A stretch of DNA of 64,000 nucleotides from Nostoc sp. FACHB-110 (lineage in GTDB: Bacteria > Cyanobacteriota > Cyanobacteriia > Cyanobacteriales > Nostocaceae), in assembly GCF_014697425.1 (NCBI RefSeq), contig NZ_JACJRU010000021.1, positions 1 through 64,000 on the forward strand, in the 5' to 3' direction. Below the pieces are notes generated by a model. The model ran no database searches. It was not told the DNA's origin and was given only the letters and a program-made list of their open reading frames with translations. Position 1 is the first letter of the stretch; the number at the start of each line of letters is the position of its first letter. Positions 15,505 to 25,182 of this stretch are shown piece after piece. The translations under genes and the position numbers were made by a program.

Positions 15505-18500
15505 GTTTCCAAACCCAATTTCCCCGCAAGGGGACTGAAACAAGACGAAGAAGAAACAATAGTTTTTAAAGCTGGTAGTTTCCAAACCCAATTTCCCCGC
15601 AAGGGGACTGAAACATCTTATGCTAGATACTTTACTAGCTTTACAGGCTGATCTTAGTTTCCAAACCCAATTTCCCCGCAAGGGGACTGAAACATCGCTA
15701 GACTTCCGAAGTCTGGCATCACGCGTTGAGCGATCGCCGGTTTCCAAACCCAATTTCCCCGCAAGGGGACTGAAACCAGAGACTAGAGGTTGACGAAAGG
15801 ATAAGACCTCATTAGGTTTCCAAACCCAATTTCCCCGCAAGGGGACTGAAACCACTGCAACTTTAGGGTCGGAGTACATACAGCCATTGTTTCCAAACCC
15901 AATTTCCCCGCAAGGGGACTGAAACTCATTAGCGACACGGATGTCGTACCATGCTGGAAACCAGTGGTGAGGTTTCCAAACCCAATTTCCCCGCAAGGGG
16001 ACTGAAACAAAAATCTGAAGCACCACAAGTAAACGCTTCTACGTTTCCAAACCCAATTTCCCCGCAAGGGGACTGAAACATGACAACATCCTTGTCCATC
16101 GTTACTGAGTCAAGTTTCCAAACCCAATTTCCCCGCAAGGGGACTGAAACTTGATAAATACCCGTGGTAAGCGCAACCCAATCTACAAGTTTCCAAACCC
16201 AATTTCCCCGCAAGGGGACTGAAACCGACATACGTGTCGCTAACGACACGAGCGGCGTGGGTTTCCAAACCCAATTTCCCCGCAAGGGGACTGAAACGAT
16301 TGATTGTTCCTTGACGCGGACAATGCGGTTTTGGGTTTCCAAACCCAATTTCCCCGCAAGGGGACTGAAACTCCTCTGGATCTACTTTGAGGAACAGGGC
16401 GCGACTCCAAGTTTCCAAACCCAATTTCCCCGCAAGGGGACTGAAACTCACCTTTAGCTTCATCTCTAATTTCTATGCGATCGCTGGTTTCCAAACCCAA
16501 TTTCCCCGCAAGGGGACTGAAACTAGCCGTGATGTCAGCCACTGGCAGAAAGGCTAAAGGTTTCCAAACCCAATTTCCCCGCAAGGGGACTGAAACGCCG
16601 TATGGGTCTTTGCGTACAACACCTGCATTTGCGTTTCCAAACCCAATTTCCCCGCAAGGGGACTGAAACTTCTATGGCAAGAAATAGGAATGAGGACAGC
16701 GAAGCGTGTTTCCAAACCCAATTTCCCCGCAAGGGGACTGAAACCGCTTCTCTGGAGTGCTTTTTACAGCTTTCCTCGTGCGGTTTCCAAACCCAATTTC
16801 CCCGCAAGGGGACTGAAACGTCAAGCAAGCCTTAGGCCACATGACCGCATATTGGGTTTCCAAACCCAATTTCCCCGCAAGGGGACTGAAACATCAAAAA
16901 ATCCAGGGCTGCGTACTTGGTCAGCTTGAGGTTTCCAAACCCAATTTCCCCGCAAGGGGACTGAAACGTGAGACGATCAGGGAAGAACTTACTTGAGTAA
17001 GGTTTCCAAACCCAATTTCCCCGCAAGGGGACTGAAACACTGATAAAGCGTTGCTGGAATTCATCATCATCGGAAAGGTTTCCAAACCCAATTTCCCCGC
17101 AAGGGGACTGAAACTTCAGTGGACTGCCAGCGATATAACCGCTTTGAGTTTCCAAACCCAATTTCCCCGCAAGGGGACTGAAACACTGAGGACTGCGATC
17201 GCTGGAACCCCGCCCACTTTGGCGGTTTCCAAACCCAATTTCCCCGCAAGGGGACTGAAACGCGATATCCTAAGCCATCTAATACCGTATTCCATACACG
17301 TTTCCAAACCCAATTTCCCCGCAAGGGGACTGAAACATGTTGGGCAACACTATAACCAAACTCTGACTTACCACTGTTTCCAAACCCAATTTCCCCGCAA
17401 GGGGACTGAAACGCTTTAAATATCCACTCTTGATAAATAAAGCTATCTGTTTCCAAACCCAATTTCCCCGCAAGGGGACTGAAACAACCATTATAGCCAG
17501 TTGCTAATACTTGATTATCCTTGAGTTTCCAAACCCAATTTCCCCGCAAGGGGACTGAAACTCTGTTGGTGGGGGAGGCGCGGGTAGAACCACCAATTCA
17601 GTTTCCAAACCCAATTTCCCCGCAAGGGGACTGAAACCCAATCTTTAGATGTCGAAGTCTCCCGACTTCCGAGTTTCCAAACCCAATTTCCCCGCAAGGG
17701 GACTGAAACTATGTGTAGCGATCGCTCTGATCCTGCTTGGATTTGTCGGCGTTTCCAAACCCAATTTCCCCGCAAGGGGACTGAAACTTCTAGCTCGGCG
17801 TTAAGTTTGTCTTGAACTTGCTTGTTTCCAAACCCAATTTCCCCGCAAGGGGACTGAAACCGTTTTAGACATGCTTATGTTGAAGTCCCAGGTCTTGAGT
17901 TTCCAAACCCAATTTCCCCGCAAGGGGACTGAAACCTTGATGGACTAGGATACCGTCACAGAGTACCCGTTTCCAAACCCAATTTCCCCGCAAGGGGACT
18001 GAAACTTATTTGTTCCTGGTTACGCCGTAAATGTTGAAAGTTTCCAAACCCAATTTCCCCGCAAGGGGACTGAAACAATCAGCGTCAGTGAGGATTGGAA
18101 CACCGAATAAGGTTTCCAAACCCAATTTCCCCGCAAGGGGACTGAAACGCGACAGTTGGCGATCGCCATTGCGTTGTCCTCAAGTTTCCAAACCCAATTT
18201 CCCCGCAAGGGGACTGAAACCACCCAAATACGCGAGGAATTCGATAACTGTCCATTCAGTTTCCAAACCCAATTTCCCCGCAAGGGGACTGAAACATAAT
18301 CCTAACTATTTCTTTGCTTATGCGGGAATTGTTAAGTTTCCAAACCCAATTTCCCCGCAAGGGGACTGAAACTTATTTATCTGGCTCTCTTGAGCTTGTT
18401 AGGTTTCCAAACCCAATTTCCCCGCAAGGGGACTGAAACACGACGACCTGACACCTAGTGCAGCTTACGAGAACAACGTTTCCAAACCCAATTTCCCCGC

Positions 18501-18735
18501 AAGGGTACTGAAACCCTCAGCAGCAGTTTTGTCAAACGAACCCTTGCTACGTTTCCAAACCCAATTTCCCCGCAAGGGGACTGAAACGTCAAAAATGCTT
18601 CCAGGAATTTATACCTATAAAAAGTTTCCAAACCCAATTTCCCCGCAAGGGGACTGAAACTTCTTGACTAATGCAAACCCAGCTAAGACTTGACTTAAGT
18701 TTCCAAACCCAATTTCCCCGCAAGGGGGCTGAAAT
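15505..18735 (+). CRISPR. CRISPR array, 44 repeats of 37 bp and 43 spacers
   Basis: The repeat is 37 bp: it begins GTTTCCAAACCCAATTT, has the hairpin CCCCGCAAGGGG and ends ACTGAAAC. I counted 44 copies, the first at 15505-15541 and the last at 18699-18735. Spacers range from 30 to 46 bp, mostly 34-40. Repeat 41 (18478) has one change (GGGGAC to GGGTAC) and repeat 44 has two (GGGGGCTGAAAT), marking the leader-distal end and transcription on the plus strand. The stem and the ending resemble those of repeats served by type III systems in cyanobacteria, which is a tentative class assignment. No cas gene lies within the window, so processing must come from elsewhere. After repeat 44, a further 39 bp of spacer length precede a GTTTC remnant at 18775. 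Confidence 0.98.
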
Positions 18736-18867
18736 TCGACTGTTGAAATGTCGCTGGCGATCGCAGTCTTAGCAGTTTCGACAAACTATAATAGACGAAA
18801 AGCTATGCAGACTTTTCACGCCATTACGAATCGCACTTCCATCTAAAGTGAAAAGTCAAAAACTTAA

Positions 18868-19404
18868 CTAAGGCTTAAACTTGAGTTCAGAACCTTTAAA
18901 GGTTGTTACCTGTGCATACATCAACCCCTGACTGGTTTCATAAGCATCAGAACCACGATAGGGTTCTTTAAGGAAAGGAGCTTCGGCGCGCCACTGAACG
19001 TTAATTGTTTGATCTATTTGACTGACATACTCAGCAGTAAAGGTAAGACCGCATAAACCGCCTTGCTCATAAGGTTTGACAAAATCGGTAAATAGGTTTC
19101 TGATTTGCGTTCGTCCTTTAACAACAACACCATCAGGTAAATGAATCTCAGCTTTGTTGGGATACTGCGCCATCAATCGTTCTAATTGACAGCTATTTAA
19201 GGCCTTAATGTGTTCCTCAACTACCTTAATCGGTGTGGGTTGACGTTTGAGAGTTGGTTCATGATCAAATGGAATCGTTAATTTGTTAATAGGAACACCA
19301 AAGAGAAATTCATTAATTCCAGAGAATGCCGAGACTTTCAAACTTGTCACACCAGCAAAACCAACAGCGAGTAATAATACTGCTAAATTCTTAGAGTTCT
19401 TCAT
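18868..19404 (-). CDS. Secreted NTF2-like (SnoaL-type) protein
   Basis: A 178-residue protein with a Sec signal (MKNSKNLAVLLLAVGFAGVT to about VSAFS, residues 1-28). A cystatin-like alpha+beta domain follows from about residue 55: VVEEHIKALNSCQLERLMAQY, then HLPDGVVVKGRTQIRNLF and strands to the end. This is the pattern of NTF2/SnoaL-type proteins, which bind small ligands or act as isomerases. No catalytic residues can be named. Two Cys (in LNSCQL and GLCGL) could form a periplasmic disulfide. It is monocistronic on the minus strand beside the CRISPR array. The function is unknown. Confidence 0.65.
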   Translation of the reverse strand: MKNSKNLAVLLLAVGFAGVTSLKVSAFSGINEFLFGVPINKLTIPFDHEPTLKRQPTPIKVVEEHIKALNSCQLERLMAQYPNKAEIHLPDGVVVKGRTQIRNLFTDFVKPYEQGGLCGLTFTAEYVSQIDQTINVQWRAEAPFLKEPYRGSDAYETSQGLMYAQVTTFKGSELKFKP

Positions 19405-19672
19405 TTTTACTTTTTAGTAAAAAATAGATAAATTAGACCAATTCTCCGTGAAGCTGCACATTATTTTCACACCGCTAACCTCCCCAACGCATCGGTGAGG
19501 AGCAGCAGGCGGTGGGGTTTTTTCTATGAGTATTCATAGAGAATTAGTATCAGATTTATTTAATTTATCAGCTTACTTACTGACATACTATAAAATCTTA
19601 AATGAAAAACCTAATTTTTCTTGAACTCTAGATAAAGAACATAGTAGAATCCTCAGCCTTAGTGCATTAAAG

Positions 19673-19707
19673 GTAGGTTGGGTTACGCTCTGCTTCACCC
19701 AACCTAC
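19673..19707. repeat. Short hairpin copy of the GTAGGTTGGG repeat family
   Basis: GTAGGTTGGGT and ACCCAACCTAC arms flank a short loop. It is related to the longer copy at 15015-15090, with the inner arms missing. Confidence 0.65.
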
Positions 19708-19755
19708 AATTTTTTTGCCACATTTTAGTCTAGACACGCCAGTAGAATCCTCATC

Positions 19756-19819
19756 GCATTTCACGAAAATCCTGCTCCCTGCCCCTCATTTGTATCAAAC
19801 TTAAAGTGAAACGGTATCA
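19756..19819. repeat. Dispersed repeat TTTCACGAAAAT ... TTAAAGTGAAACGGTAT
   Basis: The unit has TGTATCAAACTTAAAGTGAA at its right side and a TTTCACGAAAAT motif at its left. The same blocks occur in reverse orientation at 30055-30158. It is non-coding. Confidence 0.55.
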
Positions 19820-19928
19820 GCCCTAGTGATGCCTATTTTGATCAAAAGTTGAGTTTTGTAAATCAATGTATCCAATAGAACTAAAGAGGGAAAAATAATT
19901 ACGTAATATAAAGTTTTTAATCAGTTTA

Positions 19929-22358
19929 ATGAAATTAACTTTGGCTGGCGCGTTATTAATTAGCATTGTTTTTACATCTGTGATTGATTGTAGTGGTGTT
20001 CAAGCTCAAGTCACTTCTGATGGTACTCTCAACACTACTATTAGCGGTAATAATCATTACATCATTACTGATGGCACTCGCGTTGGCAATAATCTATTTC
20101 ATAGCTTCAGCCAATTCTCATTGCCTAGTAACGCTTCTGCCTCATTTGACAATGCTACGGATATTCAAAATATTTTTAGTCGGGTGACTGGTGGTTATGT
20201 TTCCCAGATTGATGGTTCTATAAGTACTAATGGTAGTGCTAATTTATTCTTACTCAACCCTGCGGGGATGATCTTTGGGAAAAGTACCAGCTTAAATATC
20301 GGTGGTTCATTTGTTGCCACAACTGCAAATAGTATCAAATTTGCTGATGGGGCTGAATTTAGTGCAACTAGACTTGATACCTTGCCATTATTAACGATGA
20401 ATGTGCCAATTGGCTTGCAGATGGGACAAAATCCCGGAGCGATCGCAGTTCAAGGTACAGGATATAGTTTAAATATTGTGAATATACTTTCTCCGATTGT
20501 TCTCACTCCTAGTCTGACACAACTGAAAGTACAACCAGGAAAAACTCTGGCATTGGTGGGTGGTAATCTCAATTTAAATGGAGCAACCCTCACATCTGAA
20601 ACTGGTCACATTGAGTTGGGTAGTGTGGGTAGCTCAGAACTTGTTGACCTGATATCAACCACTCAAGGGTATACACTGGGATACGGAAAAGTAGACAGCT
20701 TTGGCGATATTCAAGTTGCCCAAAAATCCCTCATAGATGTGAGTGGAGCGAATGCAGGCTCCGTACAGATACAAGGTAAGCAGATTCAATTTACCGATGG
20801 TTCACTGTTACTGGCGCAAAATAATGGTAATCTCCCTGGTGGTAACTTGCATGTTCAAGCAAGCGAAAGTATCAATCTCATTGGTGCAGTGAGCGGGGTA
20901 CGGAGTGAAACCTGGAAGCAAGGAACTGGTAGCAATATCAGTGTTATTACCCCCAAACTCAATCTCTATGCAGGAGGAATATTAAGTAGTAACACTTATG
21001 GAGTTTCTCACAGTGGAAATATCCAGGTTAATGCCAAAAACACAGAGATATCTGGTTTATCGCCCCTAAATGCCACTGGCAGTTTTATTAATACTAGTAC
21101 CTTTGGTTCTGGGAATGCAGGTAATATTTTTGTCCAGGGTGATAGTTTACTTGTATCCTATGGTGGTGGAGTGTCTTCCGTCTCGCGGGGTGTGGGTTTT
21201 AGTGGTGAAATTGTGGTTCGCAACCAAGATACCACCGTGCAAAGTAGTAATAGCTCTCCCTTCGGCACTAGAATTGCCTCAGTCACCTTCAATGTTGGCA
21301 ATGCTAAAACCTTAACTATAGATACTGCCAGGTTAAAAGTCATAGATGGTGCTTCAATCGGCACAAGTTCATATTTTATCGGTCATGCTGGAGATGTGAG
21401 GATCAAGGCGACAGAATTTGTAGAAGTTAACGGTTACAATCCCTTAACACCGAGTGCTATTAACTCCTCTGCGCTGATGCTCAACCCAGTTTTGCAAAAG
21501 TTATTTGGGCTATCAGAATATAAACTGACGGCTGATGCTGGCACTATCGACCTGACGACAGCAAACCTGATTTTGAGGAATCAAGGAACTGTGACTGTGA
21601 CTAATCAAGGGACTGGTGTTGCTGGCAGTCTCAAAATTCATGCCCATAGTATCCAATCACAAAATCAAGGTTTCATTGAAGCCAGGACAGTATCTGGTAA
21701 TGGTGGCAACATTGATTTACAGGTGGGTAAATTGTTGCTGTTACGCGATAAGAGCCAAATTACTGCTACTGCAGGCGGTAATGGCAACGGAGGCAATATT
21801 ACTATCAATTCACCGATTATTTTCGGCTGGGAAAACAGTGATATCATTGCTAATGCCTTTCAAGGCAAGGGTGGCAATATTAACATTAATACTCAGGGTA
21901 TTTTAGGATTAGAATATGGTTCGCAACTAACACCCAAAAATGATATTGCTGCTAGTTCGCAATTTGGGGTTAATGGTGTAGTCAACGTGAATACTATTGG
22001 TGTTGATCCCAATTCTGGTTTAGTTGAATTACCTGGAAATTTCACTGACAAATCACAGCAAATAGCCAGTGGTTGTTCTCATACCAATGGTAGTAGTTTT
22101 ATCGCTACAGGAAGAGGTGGTGTACCAGAAAATCCGACACAAGAATTGAGGATCGATCGCATTTGGTCAGATATCCGCGATATCTCTGCATTCCAGAAAA
22201 CCCTACAAGTACAAGCACAAATACCAAAATCTCCAGCAACTCTTGTCCAAGCTACTTCTTGGCGACGTAACGCCCAAGGCAAAATTGAATTAATTAGCGA
22301 TAAATCTTCTACTCAAGTACAGCCAGCATTAACCTGTGCGGCAATTCCCAAAAATTAA
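19929..22358 (+). CDS. Filamentous haemagglutinin-type exoprotein (TpsA-like), copy 1
   Basis: An 809-residue exported protein with a signal peptide ending near GVQAQ (residue 27). The N-terminal two-partner secretion domain follows (about 30-170), with FHSFSQFSLPSNASASF, NIFSRVTGG, NLFLLNPAGMIFGKS and the FVATTANSI motif. Then comes a long run of beta-helix-like repeats rich in Gly, Asn and Thr (GNAGNIFVQG, GGNITINSP). The C-terminus has GRGGVPENPTQELRIDRIWSD and QATSWRRNAQGKIEL, a cap common in cyanobacterial members. Proteins of this class pass the outer membrane through a TpsB porin and act as surface or released adhesins. No tpsB is in the window. It is followed by a paralogue after about 70 bp. 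Confidence 0.88.
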   Translation: MKLTLAGALLISIVFTSVIDCSGVQAQVTSDGTLNTTISGNNHYIITDGTRVGNNLFHSFSQFSLPSNASASFDNATDIQNIFSRVTGGYVSQIDGSISTNGSANLFLLNPAGMIFGKSTSLNIGGSFVATTANSIKFADGAEFSATRLDTLPLLTMNVPIGLQMGQNPGAIAVQGTGYSLNIVNILSPIVLTPSLTQLKVQPGKTLALVGGNLNLNGATLTSETGHIELGSVGSSELVDLISTTQGYTLGYGKVDSFGDIQVAQKSLIDVSGANAGSVQIQGKQIQFTDGSLLLAQNNGNLPGGNLHVQASESINLIGAVSGVRSETWKQGTGSNISVITPKLNLYAGGILSSNTYGVSHSGNIQVNAKNTEISGLSPLNATGSFINTSTFGSGNAGNIFVQGDSLLVSYGGGVSSVSRGVGFSGEIVVRNQDTTVQSSNSSPFGTRIASVTFNVGNAKTLTIDTARLKVIDGASIGTSSYFIGHAGDVRIKATEFVEVNGYNPLTPSAINSSALMLNPVLQKLFGLSEYKLTADAGTIDLTTANLILRNQGTVTVTNQGTGVAGSLKIHAHSIQSQNQGFIEARTVSGNGGNIDLQVGKLLLLRDKSQITATAGGNGNGGNITINSPIIFGWENSDIIANAFQGKGGNININTQGILGLEYGSQLTPKNDIAASSQFGVNGVVNVNTIGVDPNSGLVELPGNFTDKSQQIASGCSHTNGSSFIATGRGGVPENPTQELRIDRIWSDIRDISAFQKTLQVQAQIPKSPATLVQATSWRRNAQGKIELISDKSSTQVQPALTCAAIPKN

Positions 22359-22431
22359 ATTTAGCCGTTAACAGCATTAAAACGTACTTCTGGGAACACT
22401 AAATTACCTGTAGAAAATTCGAGATGAGTTG

Positions 22432-24867
22432 ATGAAAGTAAGTTTTGCTAGCTTGGGCTTAATTGGTGCAATTTTTCTATCTATGATTTGCAACAGTAGT
22501 GTTCAAGCGCAAGTCATACCTGATGGTACTCTCCATACCATTGTGACTGGCACAAACAGTTACACCATCACAGGAGGCACTGTTGTTGACAAGAATTTAT
22601 TTCATAGCTTCAGCCAATTTTCTATTCCCAGCAACGGCTCTGCCACTTTCAACTATAGTGGCAATATCCAAAACATTTTTAGTCGCGTCACTGGTAATAG
22701 TGTTTCTGACATTGATGGTGCTATCAATGCTAATGCCAATCTATTTTTACTCAACCCAGCAGGAATTATTTTTGGCAAAAATGCCAGTTTAAATATTAAT
22801 GGTTCCTTTGTAGCGACAACTGCAAATAGTATCAAGTTTGCTGATGGAACTGAATTTAGTGCAGTTAATCTGTCAACAAACACATTATTAACTGTGAGCG
22901 TCCCTGTTGGCTTGCAAATGGGTAATCATCCTGCACCAATACAAGTCCAAGGTACAGGACATACCTTAGAGCGGTTGAACACTTTTTCTCCTTTTATTCG
23001 CCATCCTAGCCCCACAAAATTACAAATACAGTCGGGAAAAACCCTGGCATTAGTGGGTGGAAATATCACTTTAAATGGCGCTACTCTGAGTGCCGAAACG
23101 GGTCAAATAGAACTAGGCAGCCTGGGGAGTGCCGGATTAGTTAATTTAGTGCCGACTACTCAAGGTTATAAATTGGAGTATGCGCCGGAACAAAGTTTTG
23201 CTGATATTCAATTGGTACAAAAATCATTATTAGATGTGAGTGGGTTTAATGCTGGTGGAGTTGAACTCCAAGGAAGAAATATAGATTTTACTGATGGTTC
23301 GTTGATTTTATCGCAGAATTATGGCAATTCTCCCGCCGGAGATATTAATTTACAAGCATCAGCCGCGATCGCACTTACTGGTACGACACCCGATGCTAAA
23401 ATTCGCAGTTGGGTTCGTTCGGAAGCTTTGGGAACTGGAGCCAGTGCCAACATCAGCATTATTACTCCTCGTTTGACACTCAAAGAAGGTTCAGGAATTA
23501 ATACTTTAACCTATGGAACTGCTAACAGTGGCAATCTTCAGATTAAAGCGGAAGATATAGAGTTATCAGGTTTTTCACCCCTGAATTCCACTGGAGTCAC
23601 AGCTATTACCACTAGCACCAATGGACAAGGTGCAGCTGGTGATATCTTGATTGATGGGAAAAATTTACTAGTCTCTGGGGGAGCTTCATTATCATCGGTG
23701 ACATTTAGCAAAGGCTCCAGTGGTCAGGTAATAGTCCGCAATCAAAATACAACGGTTATGGGCGAAAATCCTGCTGGGCTGTATAGCAACATTAGTATTA
23801 CTAAATTTGCCGATGGAAATGCCAAAGATTTGAGATTAGATACTGGGAAATTGCAGATATTAAATGCTGGAAGCATAGGTTCATCTGCATTCTTTGTTGG
23901 TAATGGCGGCAATGTCCAAATCAATGCTAGTGAGGCGATCGCTATTAGTGGTAGCAGTAGTAACAATAACAGTAATATAAATTCTTCTACTGTGCGTTTA
24001 AGTCCGCAATTACGTCAATTCTTTGGTTTGCCAGATATACTGACGGCAAATTCTGGCAATGTAAGCATTACTACACCAAAACTCACACTCATAGATGGTG
24101 GAACAGTCACAGTTACTAATCAAGGTACTGGTAACGCTGGCAATCTGCAAATTATTGCCGAGCAAATTCAATTGAAAAATCAAGCTTTAATTCAAGCACA
24201 AACAGAATCAGGGAATGGTGGTGATATCAGCTTGCAAGTGGGAGATTTGTTGTTGATGCGCGATCGCAGTAAAATTACAACCACCGCAGGCAGTCAAGGT
24301 AATGGTGGTAACATTAACATCAATGCACCCATAATTTTCGGCTTAGAAAACAGCGATATCACAGCTAATGCTGTTCGGGGTAGAGGTGGCAATATCCAAA
24401 TCACCACTCAGGGAATTATCGGTTTAGAATATCGTCCACAACTGACCCCAGAAAACGACATCACAGCTAGTTCAGAGTTTGGGGTGAATGGTACAGTGCA
24501 AGTCAATACTGTTGGTGTTGACCCAAATTCTGGCTTAGTCGCATTACCAGCAAATGTGACTGATCCATCTCAACAAATTGCTAAAGGTTGTGCAGACACT
24601 AATGGTAGTAGTTTTGTCGCCACAGGACGCGGTGGTGTACCAGAAAATCCCACTCAGGAAGTCAGAAGTGATCGACCTTGGTCTGATGTGCGAAACATAT
24701 CTGCATTCCCGAAAAAACAACCAGTACAAGCGCAAATACTAAAAGACCCAGAAACTCTTGTGCAAGCAACTTCCTGGCATCGTAACGCCCAAGGCAAAAT
24801 CGAATTAGTTGCATCTCCAACTTTAGGAACAACATCATTCACCTGTAATGGTTTGCCTCAAAGTTAA
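22432..24867 (+). CDS. Filamentous haemagglutinin-type exoprotein (TpsA-like), copy 2
   Basis: An 811-residue paralogue of the preceding gene with the same layout: a signal peptide to SSVQAQ, a TPS domain with FHSFSQFSIPSNGSATF, NLFLLNPAGIIFGKNAS and ATTANSI, a beta-helix body, and the GRGGVPENPTQEV / QATSWHRNAQGKIEL end. The ATG at 22432 is preferred to the adjacent TTG at 22429. The tandem pair has clearly arisen by duplication, and both copies are full length, so both are probably expressed, perhaps from one transcript. The N-terminal domains are more alike than the repeat bodies. The partner TpsB is not visible here. Confidence 0.88.
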   Translation: MKVSFASLGLIGAIFLSMICNSSVQAQVIPDGTLHTIVTGTNSYTITGGTVVDKNLFHSFSQFSIPSNGSATFNYSGNIQNIFSRVTGNSVSDIDGAINANANLFLLNPAGIIFGKNASLNINGSFVATTANSIKFADGTEFSAVNLSTNTLLTVSVPVGLQMGNHPAPIQVQGTGHTLERLNTFSPFIRHPSPTKLQIQSGKTLALVGGNITLNGATLSAETGQIELGSLGSAGLVNLVPTTQGYKLEYAPEQSFADIQLVQKSLLDVSGFNAGGVELQGRNIDFTDGSLILSQNYGNSPAGDINLQASAAIALTGTTPDAKIRSWVRSEALGTGASANISIITPRLTLKEGSGINTLTYGTANSGNLQIKAEDIELSGFSPLNSTGVTAITTSTNGQGAAGDILIDGKNLLVSGGASLSSVTFSKGSSGQVIVRNQNTTVMGENPAGLYSNISITKFADGNAKDLRLDTGKLQILNAGSIGSSAFFVGNGGNVQINASEAIAISGSSSNNNSNINSSTVRLSPQLRQFFGLPDILTANSGNVSITTPKLTLIDGGTVTVTNQGTGNAGNLQIIAEQIQLKNQALIQAQTESGNGGDISLQVGDLLLMRDRSKITTTAGSQGNGGNININAPIIFGLENSDITANAVRGRGGNIQITTQGIIGLEYRPQLTPENDITASSEFGVNGTVQVNTVGVDPNSGLVALPANVTDPSQQIAKGCADTNGSSFVATGRGGVPENPTQEVRSDRPWSDVRNISAFPKKQPVQAQILKDPETLVQATSWHRNAQGKIELVASPTLGTTSFTCNGLPQS

Positions 24868-25182
24868 GCAGATATGACCAAGCCTCGTTGGGGCGGGGGG
24901 TATGGGGAATCAAGAAGATGTGGAATTCCTTGGGCAACTAAAGTTTAATTGTCTTAAACACTACACCCTACACCCCACAGCCCAGACCAGGTTTCAAGTT
25001 TTCTTCGTGACATTCGGTTTTAGATATATACTCTCTTACATCCTTCCTCAGATCACATAAATTAAATTCATCTCCGACGATAGATGTTTAACTAACTGTT
25101 AGCATATCTAACTAATTTTAGTTAATATTGAGTGTATGTTTTTCAAACATCTGTTAAACCTTAACTTCAGAGGCTCAGATCA
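24868..25182. other. Spacer before the RND operon
   Basis: 315 bp without a gene. It contains several TTAG and CTAAC motifs near 25090-25130 and AGAGG about 10 bases before the ATG at 25183. No repeat family or strong promoter was recognised. Confidence 0.4.

Larger units (their letters stand above)
19405..19928. other. Intergenic region with dispersed repeats
   Basis: About 520 bp between divergent genes. It holds a 35-bp hairpin repeat (19673-19707) and a second dispersed repeat (19756-19819), described separately. The promoter of the exoprotein gene should lie in the last 100 bp. No gene is seen. Confidence 0.45.

Noticed and set aside
15424..18637. About twenty overlapping open frames on both strands, with repeated blocks such as FQTQFPRKGTET and SVPLRGNWVWK
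   Set aside because: They are translations of the CRISPR repeats. The repeat has no stop in several frames, and the spacers between are unrelated.
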